A stretch of DNA of 63,234 nt, from the NCBI GenBank assembly GCA_016792865.1, contig JAEUMJ010000091.1:1-63234 (forward strand), given 5' to 3'. This document shows, in pieces, positions 1-8,853 of the stretch. The DNA is from Hyphomicrobiales bacterium. GTDB lineage: Bacteria; Pseudomonadota; Alphaproteobacteria; Rhizobiales; Aestuariivirgaceae. The notes under the pieces are model-generated. The model was not told where the DNA came from, searched no databases, and worked only from the letters and a program-made list of their open reading frames with translations. Position numbers and translations under genes: made by a program. Position 1 is the first letter of the stretch. Every line of letters starts with the position of its first letter.

Positions 1-215
1 TGGAATCGCTGCAGGCCACAGCCTTCGCGGGTGCCGCCACCCGCATGGTCAAGGTGCGGTTGTCCCGCGATGTCGAGAAGGACATGACCGGGCAGGAATA
101 TTTCAATCGCTACGCCTTGCCGAACTTTTATTTTCACATAACAACGGCTTATAACATACTGCGTCACAACGGCGTTGAACTGGGCAAGGGCGATTTCCTT
201 GGCCGGAATATCTGA
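1..215 (+). CDS. DUF1993 family protein, C-terminal fragment
   Basis: An open frame enters from the left edge (first full codon at 3) and stops at TGA 213-215, giving 70 residues. It contains HITTAYNILRHNGVELGK near the end, which is the typical C-terminal signature of DUF1993 proteins, a family related in fold to DinB-like four-helix bundles and without a firmly assigned function. The N-terminal part and start codon lie outside the window. Family call from recognised motif; function unknown. Confidence 0.8.
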   Translation, partial: ESLQATAFAGAATRMVKVRLSRDVEKDMTGQEYFNRYALPNFYFHITTAYNILRHNGVELGKGDFLGRNI

Positions 216-291
216 CTGGAGGGGGCATGTCGCCTCAATCCTGACGATATTTGCGCCGATTTGCATGTCACTGACCTACAAGGAGAAAAAT

Positions 292-765
292 ATGAAGTTG
301 AAGTTCGCAGCACTTGCTCTTGTTGCCACCACGGTTGCCGCCGCAGCCACGGACCTTCCGGCAGAAGCAGGCTCCCACGGCGTGAAGGTGGGCGTGCTCC
401 GCTGCCATATCGACGGTGGCGTGGGTTTCATCATCGGCTCGTCGAAGGACGTCCAGTGCGTCTTCAAGCGCTCCGGCGGTGGTCATGAAGATTACGAAGG
501 CTCGATCGGCAAGCTCGGCGTCGACATCGGCGTGACGAAGCAGACCGAACTGGCCTGGATCGTTTTCGCCCCCGGCAAGCTCAGCCATAACGCCCTCAAG
601 GGCAGCTACACCGGCGCAAATGCCGAAGCGACCGTCGGCATCGGCCTCGGCGCCAACGTGCTCGTCGGCGGCTTCAAGAAGGGCATCAACCTTCAGCCGA
701 TCAGCCTTCAGGCCCAGGAAGGCCTGAACGTTGCCGCTGGCGTTGCCAGCCTGCACCTGCGCTGA
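292..765 (+). CDS. DUF992 secreted protein
   Basis: A 157-residue protein. The start at ATG 292 is set by AGGAG at 281-285 just upstream and by the clean signal peptide that follows (MKLKFAALALVATTVAAA, predicted cleavage within the next ten residues). The mature part carries the features of DUF992: two cysteines in VLRCHIDGG and VQCVFKR, a central GVDIGVTK and a C-terminal GLNVAAGVASLHLR. The family consists of small periplasmic or exported proteins common in Hyphomicrobiales; no function is known. It is a single-gene unit followed by an intrinsic terminator at 791-821. An in-frame upstream start at 175 would add 39 residues without a signal peptide and is less likely. Confidence 0.85.
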   Translation: MKLKFAALALVATTVAAAATDLPAEAGSHGVKVGVLRCHIDGGVGFIIGSSKDVQCVFKRSGGGHEDYEGSIGKLGVDIGVTKQTELAWIVFAPGKLSHNALKGSYTGANAEATVGIGLGANVLVGGFKKGINLQPISLQAQEGLNVAAGVASLHLR

Positions 766-790
766 TTCATTCGACCGATTTCAATCCAGA

Positions 791-821
791 GGCGTTCCGC
801 GAAAGCGGAGCGCCTTTTTCT
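791..821 (+). terminator. Intrinsic terminator after the DUF992 gene
   Basis: GGCGTTCCGC (791-800), GAAA tetraloop (801-804) and GCGGAGCGCC (805-814) form a 10-bp stem with one G-T pair, followed by TTTTTC. It sits 26 bases after the DUF992 stop. The opposing DUF2259 gene ends right at its edge. Confidence 0.9.
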
Positions 822-1576
822 TATTCGGACAATGCCGGGGGCTTGAAAGGCACGGCGATGAAGCGGCGGTTGGACCCCTCGAAACCCCGGCTGTAGACAC
901 CGATCAGAGCCACCAGTGTTTCCTCCTGCTGGCTGTCGCGCGAGGGTGCAAACACCGCTTCAATGTCGTAGTCGTGGGGGCAGAAGCGGGATTTCGGAAT
1001 GGAGGTGTCGCGCATGGCTGTGATGCTCCTTCCGGATTTCACATCCTTCACGGTCACTTCAAGGCCGACAGGCAGGGCGAGGTCGAGATCCGTGCATCCG
1101 GCAGGCGCGGGCAGGGCAACGTTCTTCACCTCGATTTCCCACGACCCCAGCGCATCATAGGAAGCGGGATCGGCAGAGGAGGCATAGTAGCGTGCGAAAC
1201 GCACCTTGCGACGGTCCTGCGTCCCGATTTGCGTGAAGGGAAGGTGCACAAGCGTGTCCACCGAACCCGTTGCCTTCACGCTGTCGATCACCGCTTTCGC
1301 CTGTGCCATGGCCTTGGCGCGGGCGGTATCCACCTCGCCGGATTCATTCTCATCAAGCACCCGCACCGGCGTGCCCTTGACCCAACTGTCATTGCTGAGG
1401 TCGATGACGAAGATGTCCGAATAGGCGAAGCCCGAACCGTCCTGCATGCCATACTGCTCGAAAGCGAAATAGCGATTGTCGGGCGAAAACCCGATCGCGC
1501 GGGATTGTGCGCCATCGGCGGCCTGTGCCGCTGTCGCAGCGGTGGCCAGAAACAGTGCCGTGAAGAGGCCGCGCAT
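821..1576 (-). CDS. DUF2259 predicted secreted protein
   Basis: A 251-residue protein with a signal peptide (MRGLFTALFLATAATAAQA, cleavage before ADGAQ). The opening of the mature part, IGFSPDNRYFAFEQYGMQDG, followed by FVIDL, is the hallmark of DUF2259 (a COG5497-type predicted secreted protein). Two cysteines (AGCTDLD and RFCPHD) might form a disulfide. Its ATG (1574-1576) overlaps by one base the stop of the upstream RAM-domain gene, so it is the last gene of a three-gene unit: binding protein, RAM protein, DUF2259. Function unknown. Confidence 0.82.
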   Translation of the reverse strand: MRGLFTALFLATAATAAQAADGAQSRAIGFSPDNRYFAFEQYGMQDGSGFAYSDIFVIDLSNDSWVKGTPVRVLDENESGEVDTARAKAMAQAKAVIDSVKATGSVDTLVHLPFTQIGTQDRRKVRFARYYASSADPASYDALGSWEIEVKNVALPAPAGCTDLDLALPVGLEVTVKDVKSGRSITAMRDTSIPKSRFCPHDYDIEAVFAPSRDSQQEETLVALIGVYSRGFEGSNRRFIAVPFKPPALSE

Positions 1577-1812
1577 CAGAAGGCCTTGAAGGTGACGAGC
1601 GTATAGGTGTCACGCACCCCCGGTACGGTCTGGATCCTGTCGGCAATGAAGCGGCCCACGTCCTGATCCTCCTCAAGATAGAGCTTCACCAGAAGGTCGA
1701 AGCCGCCCGCCGTGGAATAGATTTCCGACGCGACTTCGGAGTCGGCAATGGCCGATGCCACCTCGTAGGACTTGCCGAGGTCACACTTGATCTGCACGAA
1801 ATAGGCACGCAT
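1576..1812 (-). CDS. Stand-alone Lrp/AsnC ligand-binding (RAM) domain protein
   Basis: A 78-residue protein covering only the C-terminal effector domain of Lrp/AsnC regulators (RAM fold). The sequence MRAYFVQIKCDLGKSYEVA at the N-terminus and GFDLLVKLYLEE in the middle fit the family; there is no helix-turn-helix. Such stand-alone domains form oligomers that bind amino acids and may modulate other proteins. It lies 9 bp after the amino-acid binding protein gene and overlaps the DUF2259 gene by one base, so it is made in the same transcript as a branched-chain amino acid receptor. The link to amino-acid sensing is inference. Confidence 0.88.
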   Translation of the reverse strand: MRAYFVQIKCDLGKSYEVASAIADSEVASEIYSTAGGFDLLVKLYLEEDQDVGRFIADRIQTVPGVRDTYTLVTFKAF

Positions 1813-1821
1813 GGGATGTCC

Positions 1822-2901
1822 TTACTGCTGCGGGTCTTCGGCGAATTGCCCGGCGCTCCAGCGATACCATGCAAAACGCTGGCTCACGAGGTCGCCGCGC
1901 GCATCGAACTGCAGGTCACCGAGAATGGTTGGAATCGTCGCGCCGCCCTTGATCCAGTCGGCCATGGCGCGGCCATTGTTCACGCCAGCCGCCTTGGCGG
2001 CAGCGGCAAACACTTCAACGGCCGCAAAGGCGGGGAGGGTGGCCCCTTCCGTGCCGGCCTCGCCCGACAGCACCTGTCCGACGCGAAACCTGTTGGCGAG
2101 GGTGAGCGGATCGACACCGAAGGTCACGCGCGTGCCGCCACCGGCATCTCCGGCCTTTTGCCAATAGACCTCGTTCAGCAGCAGGTCGGGTCCGTAAAGC
2201 TGCGCGGCCACATTGTCCTCGCGCAGGGCCTTGGCAAGGTTGCCGGCATCGGAAGCGGAAAGGGCAAGATAGACGACCGTGCTGCCGGCCTGTTTCACGG
2301 CCGAGAGGACTTCCGTGAAGTTGCTGCTGCCGGGCTTGATGACCTGTTCAATTCCGCTGGACAGGCGGTTTTTCAGGCGCTCCGCCAGGCTTCGCATGGC
2401 GGGCGTGCCATCACTCACGATCGCCACCTTGGCGTTGCTGTCGTCATGCAGGATGCGTTGCGCGGCCACATCGGCCTGGGCGTCATCGCGCGATGCAAGG
2501 CGCACCACGTTCCAGTTCTGCTGGTCGGTGACGGCGGGAAGCGTGGCAGATGGCGTGATGAGGAGGATGCCCGCTTCGAGATAGGTCTTGGCGGCAGCGA
2601 TGGTTGCGCCGGAACAGAAGTGGCCCACGACGACGCGCACGTCCTGCCGCGCCAGGTCTTGCGAGACGTCGAAGGCGCGCCGCGTATCGCATGCATCATC
2701 CACCGTGACAGTCCGCAGGGGTTCGCCGTTGATGCCGCCACCAGCGTTCACAACCGTGACCGCCGCGTCCACACCGGCTTGCATTTGCTTTCCGAACACG
2801 CCGTTCTGGCCGCCCATCGGCCCCGCCACGCCCACGAGGATGTCGGCAAGGGCAGGGGCACTGAATGCGATCATCGCAAGCAGAAATGAGGTCAGACGCA
2901 A
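1822..2901 (-). CDS. Branched-chain amino acid-type ABC transporter substrate-binding protein
   Basis: A 359-residue periplasmic binding protein of the LivK/Peripla_BP_6 type. A signal peptide (MRLTSFLLAMIAFSAPALA) is followed by DILVGVAGPMGGQNGVFGKQ, the usual first strand and ligand-binding loop, and then by NAGGGINGEPL. The protein is clearly homologous to the neighbouring binding protein at 3024-4145 but quite diverged, so it may bring a different ligand to the same LivHMGF membrane complex. It leads an operon with the RAM-domain and DUF2259 genes. The specificity cannot be read from the sequence. Confidence 0.88.
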   Translation of the reverse strand: MRLTSFLLAMIAFSAPALADILVGVAGPMGGQNGVFGKQMQAGVDAAVTVVNAGGGINGEPLRTVTVDDACDTRRAFDVSQDLARQDVRVVVGHFCSGATIAAAKTYLEAGILLITPSATLPAVTDQQNWNVVRLASRDDAQADVAAQRILHDDSNAKVAIVSDGTPAMRSLAERLKNRLSSGIEQVIKPGSSNFTEVLSAVKQAGSTVVYLALSASDAGNLAKALREDNVAAQLYGPDLLLNEVYWQKAGDAGGGTRVTFGVDPLTLANRFRVGQVLSGEAGTEGATLPAFAAVEVFAAAAKAAGVNNGRAMADWIKGGATIPTILGDLQFDARGDLVSQRFAWYRWSAGQFAEDPQQ

Positions 2902-2961
2902 GGCCGCGACTCCGGTGAATTGGCGTTCAAGCTATTGCGCGGACAACGCATTCGCAAGCGC

Positions 2962-2995
2962 GAAAGAAAAAACCGCCCGGACAGGGTCCGGGCGG
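2962..2995 (-). terminator. Intrinsic terminator of livK
   Basis: CCGCCCGGAC (2973-2982), loop AGG and GTCCGGGCGG (2986-2995) form a perfect 10-bp stem. On the minus strand it is followed by TTTTTTCTTTC (complement of 2962-2972). It lies 29 bases after the livK stop, and separates livK from the second binding-protein operon. Confidence 0.93.
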
Positions 2996-3023
2996 CGTCA
3001 CTCAGCCGAAGCCGAGCGGGATA

Positions 3024-4145
3024 CTATTCGTTCTGCACGTAGGTGAAGGAGCCGTCGTCCTGCTTCTTCCAGGTGTAGAGCACGTAGTCCGGACGGGTGA
3101 TGTCGCCCTTGGCGTCATAGCCGAGATCGCCGATGGCGGTCTTCCAGGGACCGTCCTTCTTGATGGAGTCGGCGACAGCCTGGGCGTCGTCGTTCTTGCC
3201 AACCTTGCCGGCAGCACCGGCAATGACCTGCATCGCGGCGTAGGAGTACAGCGTGTAGGCTTCAGGTTCGAAACCGGCAGCGCGGAACTTCTCGACGATG
3301 TCCTTGGCTTCCGGACGCTTGCGCGGATCGGGAGCGAAGGTCATCAGCGTGCCTTCAACGGCGGGACCGGCGATCGAAGCGAGTTCGTTCGACACGATGC
3401 CGTCGCCCGACATGAACGTGGCGTTGAGGCCAGCGTCAGCAGCCTGGCGCTTCAGGAGGCCGAACTCGGTGTGGAGACCGCCCCAGTAGACGAAGTTCAC
3501 GCCGGCATCCTTCATCTTGGTGATGAGGGCCGAGAAGTCCTTGTCACCGATGTTGACGCCTTCATACATGGCTTCGGTCACGCCGCCGCCATTCATCGCC
3601 TTCTTGGTTTCGTCGGCAAGGCCCTGGCCATACGGGGTCTTGTCGTGGAGGACAGCGATCTTGCCGTCCTTGAAGTTGGCAACGATGTAACCGCCGGCAA
3701 CGGCGCCCTGCTGGTCGTCACGGCCGCAGGTGCGGAACGTGTTCCACAGGCCGCGTTCGGTGACTTGCGGGTTGGTGGCCGAGGGCGAGATCACGAGCAC
3801 GCCGTTTTCGGCATAGACTTCCGAAGCCGGAATGGTGACGCCGGAGTTGAAGTGGCCGATGACGTACTTCACGCCGTCAGCAACGAACTTCTGGGCCACG
3901 GACACGCCCTGCTTGGGGTCCGAAACGTCGTCGCCGAAGGAGAGAACGATCTTCTCGCCGTTGATGCCGCCAGCGGCATTGATGTCGGCAGCGGCCTGTT
4001 CGGCACCCTTCTGCAGCTGAGCGCCGAAAGCGGCGTTCGGCCCGGTCAAAGGACCGGCAACGCCGATCATGATGTCTGCCCAAGCTGCGCTGGAGGCAGC
4101 CACCATGGCTGCAAGCGCAAAGCCCGACATGAGGATTTTCTTCAT
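3024..4145 (-). CDS. livK: Branched-chain amino acid ABC transporter substrate-binding protein LivK
   Basis: A 373-residue Peripla_BP_6 protein. The signal peptide [20 protein letters not shown] is followed by [20 protein letters not shown] and [13 protein letters not shown], the classical LivJ/LivK opening. It captures branched-chain or related amino acids in the periplasm for LivHM. The start is preceded by GGGAG 11 bases upstream. It lies downstream of livF and the DUF6867 gene after a 162-bp gap that contains an inverted repeat (4225-4246), and ends at a strong terminator. It is therefore probably transcribed from its own promoter, giving binding protein in excess over membrane parts. Confidence 0.92.
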   Translation of the reverse strand: MKKILMSGFALAAMVAASSAAWADIMIGVAGPLTGPNAAFGAQLQKGAEQAAADINAAGGINGEKIVLSFGDDVSDPKQGVSVAQKFVADGVKYVIGHFNSGVTIPASEVYAENGVLVISPSATNPQVTERGLWNTFRTCGRDDQQGAVAGGYIVANFKDGKIAVLHDKTPYGQGLADETKKAMNGGGVTEAMYEGVNIGDKDFSALITKMKDAGVNFVYWGGLHTEFGLLKRQAADAGLNATFMSGDGIVSNELASIAGPAVEGTLMTFAPDPRKRPEAKDIVEKFRAAGFEPEAYTLYSYAAMQVIAGAAGKVGKNDDAQAVADSIKKDGPWKTAIGDLGYDAKGDITRPDYVLYTWKKQDDGSFTYVQNE

Positions 4146-4224
4146 TTCACAACTCCCTGTGTGTGTTCGAGGGTCTTTCTAGTGTCCCTTTCGCGGTGCC
4201 CTGCAGGCTCCACTTGGGGTCAAG

Positions 4225-4246
4225 ATTTGCCCATTTTCGGGCAAAT
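4225..4246. promoter_or_regulatory. Inverted repeat upstream of livK
   Basis: ATTTGCCC (4225-4232), six-base spacer and GGGCAAAT (4239-4246) form a perfect 8-bp inverted repeat about 80 bases upstream of the livK start. With no T-tract on either side it is better read as an operator or 5' leader hairpin than as a terminator. The regulator is unknown. Confidence 0.5.
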
Positions 4247-4307
4247 GTCACGCTGATTCAGACCGGAAAAACAGTGCTTTCCCGCCTTTCAGGCAAATTG
4301 CGTTAAT

Positions 4308-4652
4308 TCAGCTTTTGCTGCGCCAGCCGAGCGCGGACGTCTTTTCGTAGAGCCAGTAATACTGCCGCGTCATCTGGTTGGTGCGGGTGTACCGCCAGCC
4401 CAGCCAGACCACCAGGCCCAGCGCCGCCGCATCGACGAGATAGCGGCTCAGGCTGAGGAAGGGGGCCTCGTAAAGGGCGAAATGCAGGAAACGGGAACCC
4501 GCTCCCAGCAGGAGGCTGACGACCACGAGGTTCCACACGGGCTTCCAGTCGTTGGCGATGGAACGGCCCGCCATCCAGGCCGCGCCGAGGCACAGCAGCA
4601 GGAAGGCATATTCTCCCTTGTAGGCAGCGCCGGTGAAGATGTCTTCGAGCAT
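4308..4652 (-). CDS. DUF6867 small membrane protein of the liv operon
   Basis: A 114-residue integral membrane protein with three hydrophobic segments at about residues 14-34, 42-60 and 68-87, and a basic C-terminus. The start at ATG 4650-4652 is chosen because GAGGAG lies 7 bases upstream; an ATG 15 bases further upstream would place the Shine-Dalgarno inside the gene. Proteins like this (family DUF6867) occur next to livF in alphaproteobacteria. It lies 11 bp after livF in the same direction. A role as accessory subunit of the Liv importer is inferred from position only. Confidence 0.75.
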   Translation of the reverse strand: MLEDIFTGAAYKGEYAFLLLCLGAAWMAGRSIANDWKPVWNLVVVSLLLGAGSRFLHFALYEAPFLSLSRYLVDAAALGLVVWLGWRYTRTNQMTRQYYWLYEKTSALGWRSKS

Positions 4653-4663
4653 GACCGTTCTCC

Positions 4664-5386
4664 TCAATGCCCGGTTTCGAGATAGGCAGAGCGTACTTCC
4701 GGGTTTGCCAGGAGTTCACGCCCGGTGCCCGTCATGGTGATGTTGCCGTTGACCATCACATAGGCCCGGCTCGCCAGCTTCAATGCCCCGAAGGCATTCT
4801 GCTCCACCAGGAAGACGGTGAGGCCCTTTTCGCGGTTGAGCATGCGGATGGCATCGAAAATCTGCTGCACGATGATAGGGGCAAGACCAAGCGAAGGCTC
4901 ATCGAGGAGCAACAGCTTGGGGCGGGACATCAGCGCACGACCGATGGCAAGCATCTGCTGCTCGCCGCCCGAGAGGGTTCCGGCACGCTGCCCGATGCGT
5001 TCCTTCAGGCGGGGGAAGAGCGTGAACACTTCCTGCGAGTCTTCCTCGAAGAACTGCATGCCGTTGACGTTCGCGCCCATCTGGAGGTTTTCAAGCACGG
5101 TCATGCGCGGGAAGATGCGACGCCCTTCCGGCGATTGCGCAATGCCGAGGCGCGCGATCTCATGGGTCGGCATGTTGGTGATGTCGCGGCCCTCGAAGGT
5201 GATGGTGCCCTTGCGCGCCCGGGGCGTGCCGAAAATGGTCATCATCAGGGTGGACTTGCCCGCACCGTTCGAGCCGATGAGGGTTGCGATCTCGCCCTTG
5301 CGGACTTCGAAATCGATCCCCTTCAGGGCCTGAATGTTGCCGTAGAAGGTTTCAACCCCCTTGCCGGTGAGTAGAGCCTCGCTCAT
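4664..5386 (-). CDS. livF: Branched-chain amino acid ABC transporter ATPase LivF
   Basis: A 240-residue ABC ATPase of normal LivF length. It shows Walker A GSNGAGKST at residues 38-46, the signature LSGGEQQMLAIGRALM and Walker B LLLLDEPSLGLAP followed by the LivF-typical FLVEQNAFGAL switch region. It pairs with LivG to power the LivHM permease. The ATGA overlap with livG (start inside the livG stop) indicates translational coupling. Confidence 0.96.
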   Translation of the reverse strand: MSEALLTGKGVETFYGNIQALKGIDFEVRKGEIATLIGSNGAGKSTLMMTIFGTPRARKGTITFEGRDITNMPTHEIARLGIAQSPEGRRIFPRMTVLENLQMGANVNGMQFFEEDSQEVFTLFPRLKERIGQRAGTLSGGEQQMLAIGRALMSRPKLLLLDEPSLGLAPIIVQQIFDAIRMLNREKGLTVFLVEQNAFGALKLASRAYVMVNGNITMTGTGRELLANPEVRSAYLETGH

Positions 5387-6561
5387 GACCGGCCTCCCTT
5401 CTTACTGGTCTTGCCGGCCTTGGCGGACGCCTTCTTCGCCGGAGCCTTGGCGGCGGCCTTTTTCGCAGGCACTTTCTTTGCCGGAGCTTTGCGCGTTGCG
5501 GACTTGGCGGCTGGCTTCTTGTCCTCGGCAGCCTTCACCGGTGCAGCCTTTTCTGAACCTGCACTTGCAGATCCAGCCCTTGCGGGCATGGCCTCATCGG
5601 GCAGTTTCAGGACCGGCGGCGGCGGGATGTTCACCCGCTCGCTCTTGAACTCGGAGGCAAGCTTGGGCAGAGGGGCCTTCGCGGCAGGTGCGGTTGCCAC
5701 AACAGGCGTTGCGGCGGTTTTCGCCGCCGCCTTGTCGATCGCCGCCAGCTCCTCTTCCACGTCCTCCACGCCGAGATAGGCGCGGATCACGGCGGGATCA
5801 TTCTTCACATGATTGGGCGTGCCGTCAGAGATCTTCTTGCCATAGTCGAGCACGACCACATGATCCGAAATGCCCATGACCACGCTCATGTCGTGCTCGA
5901 TGAGCAGGATCGCCATGTTGTGGTCATCGCGGATCGAGAGCAGCAGCCTGTTGAGGTCGTCGGACTCGCGCGGGTTCAGGCCGGCAGCCGGTTCATCGAG
6001 GCAGAGAAGCTCCGGCCCCGTGCACATGGCGCGGGCGATTTCCAGGCGGCGCTGGGCGCCGTAGGGCAGGTCGCCCGCCGGGTCATCGGCGCGGGCCGTG
6101 AGGCCGATGCGGTCGAGCCAATAGCGGGCCTTGTCCTTTGCCTCGGCGGCAAACGTCTTGTAGTGGCTGAGGCCGAGAAGGCCGCCCACGGTGTAGTAGG
6201 AGGCCTTGTTGAGTGCATTGTGCTGCGCCACCAGAAGGTTTTCCAGAAGCGTCAGGCCGGAGAACAGTCGCAGGTTCTGGAAGGTGCGGGCCACCTTGGC
6301 CTCGCGGTTCACCTGGAAGTCGGGCAGGCGTTCGAGAAGGTAGGTTTCGCCATTGCTGCGGGTCAGCTTCATCATGCCCTGCGTGGGCTTGTAGAAACCG
6401 GTGATGCAGTTGAACACGGTGGTCTTGCCCGCGCCGTTCGGGCCGATCAGCGCGGTGATCTCGCCGCGGCGGGCCTCGAAGCTGAGATCGTTGACGGCAA
6501 CAAGACCGCCAAAGATCATCGATACGTGTTCGACGGAGAGAATTGTATCTTTGTTCGTCAT
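5383..6561 (-). CDS. livG: Branched-chain amino acid ABC transporter ATPase LivG with histone-like C-terminal tail
   Basis: The first 270 residues form an ordinary LivG: Walker [10 protein letters not shown] at residues 40-48, a long insertion typical of LivG, the weak signature [15 protein letters not shown], Walker [14 protein letters not shown] and the end ...[13 protein letters not shown]. The protein then continues for about 119 more residues (274-392) that normal LivG proteins lack. This tail begins with Ala/Pro-rich sequence and ends with many KKAPAKK/AKKASAK-like repeats, resembling the disordered tail of histone H1-type proteins. The reading frame is intact up to the overlapping livF start, so it is not an assembly artefact on its face. 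Confidence 0.94.
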   Translation of the reverse strand: MTNKDTILSVEHVSMIFGGLVAVNDLSFEARRGEITALIGPNGAGKTTVFNCITGFYKPTQGMMKLTRSNGETYLLERLPDFQVNREAKVARTFQNLRLFSGLTLLENLLVAQHNALNKASYYTVGGLLGLSHYKTFAAEAKDKARYWLDRIGLTARADDPAGDLPYGAQRRLEIARAMCTGPELLCLDEPAAGLNPRESDDLNRLLLSIRDDHNMAILLIEHDMSVVMGISDHVVVLDYGKKISDGTPNHVKNDPAVIRAYLGVEDVEEELAAIDKAAAKTAATPVVATAPAAKAPLPKLASEFKSERVNIPPPPVLKLPDEAMPARAGSASAGSEKAAPVKAAEDKKPAAKSATRKAPAKKVPAKKAAAKAPAKKASAKAGKTSKKGGRS

Positions 6562-6563
6562 GG

Positions 6564-7940
6564 TCAGCCGTGGCCTTCCTTGGTGAATTCGCCGGAGATG
6601 GCCTTGCGTTCGGCGTGAAGGTAGTCGGATGGCTCGCGCGTGCCCACGAAGCCGCGCGGCTTGTAGAGCATCACCAGCACCATCGCCAAACCGAAGATCA
6701 GCATGCGATAGAGTTCCGGCGTGAAGTCGGATCCGAAGATGACCTTGAGGAAGTCCATCTGGCGCAAGAGCTCGGTGCCGCCGATCATGGCGATGGCGGC
6801 AATGGCGATGCCGCTGAGCGAACCCATGCCGCCCAGCACCACGATGGCAAGGATCACGGCGGACTCGAGGAACACGAAGCTTTCCGGCGAGACAAAGCCC
6901 TGGCGCACGGCGAAGAAGGCCCCGGCAAAGCCGCCGAACATGGCGCCTATGGCGAAGGCCGTGAGCTTGGTCGTTGTCGTGTTGATGCCGAGCGAACGGC
7001 AGGCAATTTCATCTTCACGGAGCGCTTCCCAGGCGCGGCCGATGGGCAGGCGGCGCAAGCGGATGGTGACGAAGGCCGTCAGCATGCAAAGTGCGAGGAT
7101 GAGGTAGTAGAGGAACACCTTGTACCAGACGGATGACATCGGCAGGCCGAAGGTGGCGGCGAAGCCATCGGGCTTGGCGCTGAATTCATAGAAACCGAAG
7201 AGGGTTGCCTTGGCAATGCCCGAAACGCCGAAGGTGCCCTTCGTCACTGCCGTCCAGTTGATGAGCACGAGGCGGATGATTTCACCGAAGGCGAGTGTCA
7301 CGATGGCAAGATAGTCGCCGCGCAGGCGCAGCACCGGGAAGCCCAGGATCATGCCCCAGAAGGCGGCCAGGATGCCCGCAAGCGGCAGCAGGATCCAGAA
7401 CGACAACCCGAAGTAGGACGACAGCAGGGCGTAGGAATAGGCCCCGACCGCATAGAAGGCGACGTAGCCCAGATCGAGAAGCCCGGCGAGACCGACCACG
7501 ATGTTGAGGCCCCAGGCCAGCATCACATAGATCAGGATCTGGATGCCGAAGTTATCGACCCACTTCAGCGAGCCGTTGACGCCGAAGAGGACCAGCATCA
7601 GGAACGGGTAGATCAGCAGGAATGCCAGCGCCAGCTTGTAGAAGTTCTGGCGGAACCAGCTTTGCTGCTCTGCCGGTTTCGCGTGGGCCTTGGCAGTCTT
7701 GCGCGCGGCAAGGGCCGGGGAAATGAAGGCCGTCATGACGAAGCGCACCGCCATCGCAGCGCCCACCATGCTGAACAGCAGGCCCCAGCGTTGCACGAGG
7801 ATAAGCTCGTTCTTGATGTTCTGGTCGGTGCGGAAGCCGATCAGCAGGATGAAGAGGCCAAGCACCACGATGCCCGCATAGACGGCGTCACGGATGGCGT
7901 TCTGGAACAGGTTGCCCTGTGCTTGCGATTGGTCGCTCAT
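6564..7940 (-). CDS. livM: Branched-chain amino acid ABC transporter permease LivM
   Basis: A 458-residue permease. The core carries the LivM signature [19 protein letters not shown] and the cytoplasmic EAA-like loop around [20 protein letters not shown]. About 110 N-terminal residues with two extra hydrophobic segments (near 20-36 and 50-70) and a charged linker precede the core; such extended LivM forms are common in alphaproteobacteria. It forms the membrane channel with LivH. The livG start follows its stop by 2 bp. Confidence 0.94.
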   Translation of the reverse strand: MSDQSQAQGNLFQNAIRDAVYAGIVVLGLFILLIGFRTDQNIKNELILVQRWGLLFSMVGAAMAVRFVMTAFISPALAARKTAKAHAKPAEQQSWFRQNFYKLALAFLLIYPFLMLVLFGVNGSLKWVDNFGIQILIYVMLAWGLNIVVGLAGLLDLGYVAFYAVGAYSYALLSSYFGLSFWILLPLAGILAAFWGMILGFPVLRLRGDYLAIVTLAFGEIIRLVLINWTAVTKGTFGVSGIAKATLFGFYEFSAKPDGFAATFGLPMSSVWYKVFLYYLILALCMLTAFVTIRLRRLPIGRAWEALREDEIACRSLGINTTTTKLTAFAIGAMFGGFAGAFFAVRQGFVSPESFVFLESAVILAIVVLGGMGSLSGIAIAAIAMIGGTELLRQMDFLKVIFGSDFTPELYRMLIFGLAMVLVMLYKPRGFVGTREPSDYLHAERKAISGEFTKEGHG

Positions 7941-7947
7941 GATTGGC

Positions 7948-8853
7948 TTAGACCTTTTCCACTTCGGGGCGGCCGAGAATGCCCGACGGCATGAAGATGA
8001 GCACGATGGCGAGAATGCTGAAGGCGGCCACGTCCTTGTAGTCGATGGAGAAGTAGGCCGACCACAGGGCTTCGATGAGGCCGATCAGCAAGCCGCCGAG
8101 CACGGCACCGGGAAGCGATCCGATGCCGCCCAGCACGGCGGCGGTGAACGCCTTCACGCCCGGCACGAAGCCATCGGAGAACACGATCACGCCATAATAG
8201 GTGAGGTACAGCGTGCCCGCGACGGCGGCGAGGGCGGCACCCATGATGAAGGTGACCGAAATGGTCTTGTCCACATCGATGCCGAGGAGGGCGGCCATCT
8301 TGCGATCCTGCTCGCAGGCGCGCTGGGCGCGGCCAAGCGGCGTGCGGTGCACGAGATACCAGAAGGCGGTGAGCAGCACGACGGTGACGACGACGATGAG
8401 CACCTGCTTCCACGATACGGTGACATTCGGCGTGATGCTGAAGCCGCCGGATACCAGCGCCGGAATGGGCTTGTTGCGGGGGCCTTGCGACACCTGGAGG
8501 AAGTTGGAGAGAACAATCGACATGCCGATCGCCGTGATCAGCGGGGCAAGGCGGAATGAACCGCGCAGGGGCTTGTAGGCCACGCGCTCGATCGTCCAGT
8601 TCCACAGGCTGGTGAGCACCAGGGCGACCACCATCATGACCAGCAGGGCCATGGCCGCAGGGAAACCGGCAAAGAGCGAGGTGAGGATCAGGTAGACGAT
8701 CAGGGCCATGAAGGCCCCCACGGTGAAGATATCGCCGTGAGCGAAGTTGATCATGCCGACGATGCCGTACACCATGGTGTAGCCGATGGCGATCAGGCCG
8801 TAGATCGACCCCAATGTGAGGCCGTTAATGAGCTGCTGGAGGAAATACTCCAT
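7948..8853 (-). CDS. livH: Branched-chain amino acid ABC transporter permease LivH
   Basis: A 301-residue permease starting [20 protein letters not shown], the standard LivH opening, with the loop [19 protein letters not shown] that contacts the ATPases and a [13 protein letters not shown] segment. Eight or so membrane helices are visible. It is the first gene of the livHMGF-DUF6867 operon; the promoter should lie in the 309-bp gap upstream. The start has a G-rich Shine-Dalgarno (GGGGGG) four bases upstream. Confidence 0.95.
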   Translation of the reverse strand: MEYFLQQLINGLTLGSIYGLIAIGYTMVYGIVGMINFAHGDIFTVGAFMALIVYLILTSLFAGFPAAMALLVMMVVALVLTSLWNWTIERVAYKPLRGSFRLAPLITAIGMSIVLSNFLQVSQGPRNKPIPALVSGGFSITPNVTVSWKQVLIVVVTVVLLTAFWYLVHRTPLGRAQRACEQDRKMAALLGIDVDKTISVTFIMGAALAAVAGTLYLTYYGVIVFSDGFVPGVKAFTAAVLGGIGSLPGAVLGGLLIGLIEALWSAYFSIDYKDVAAFSILAIVLIFMPSGILGRPEVEKV

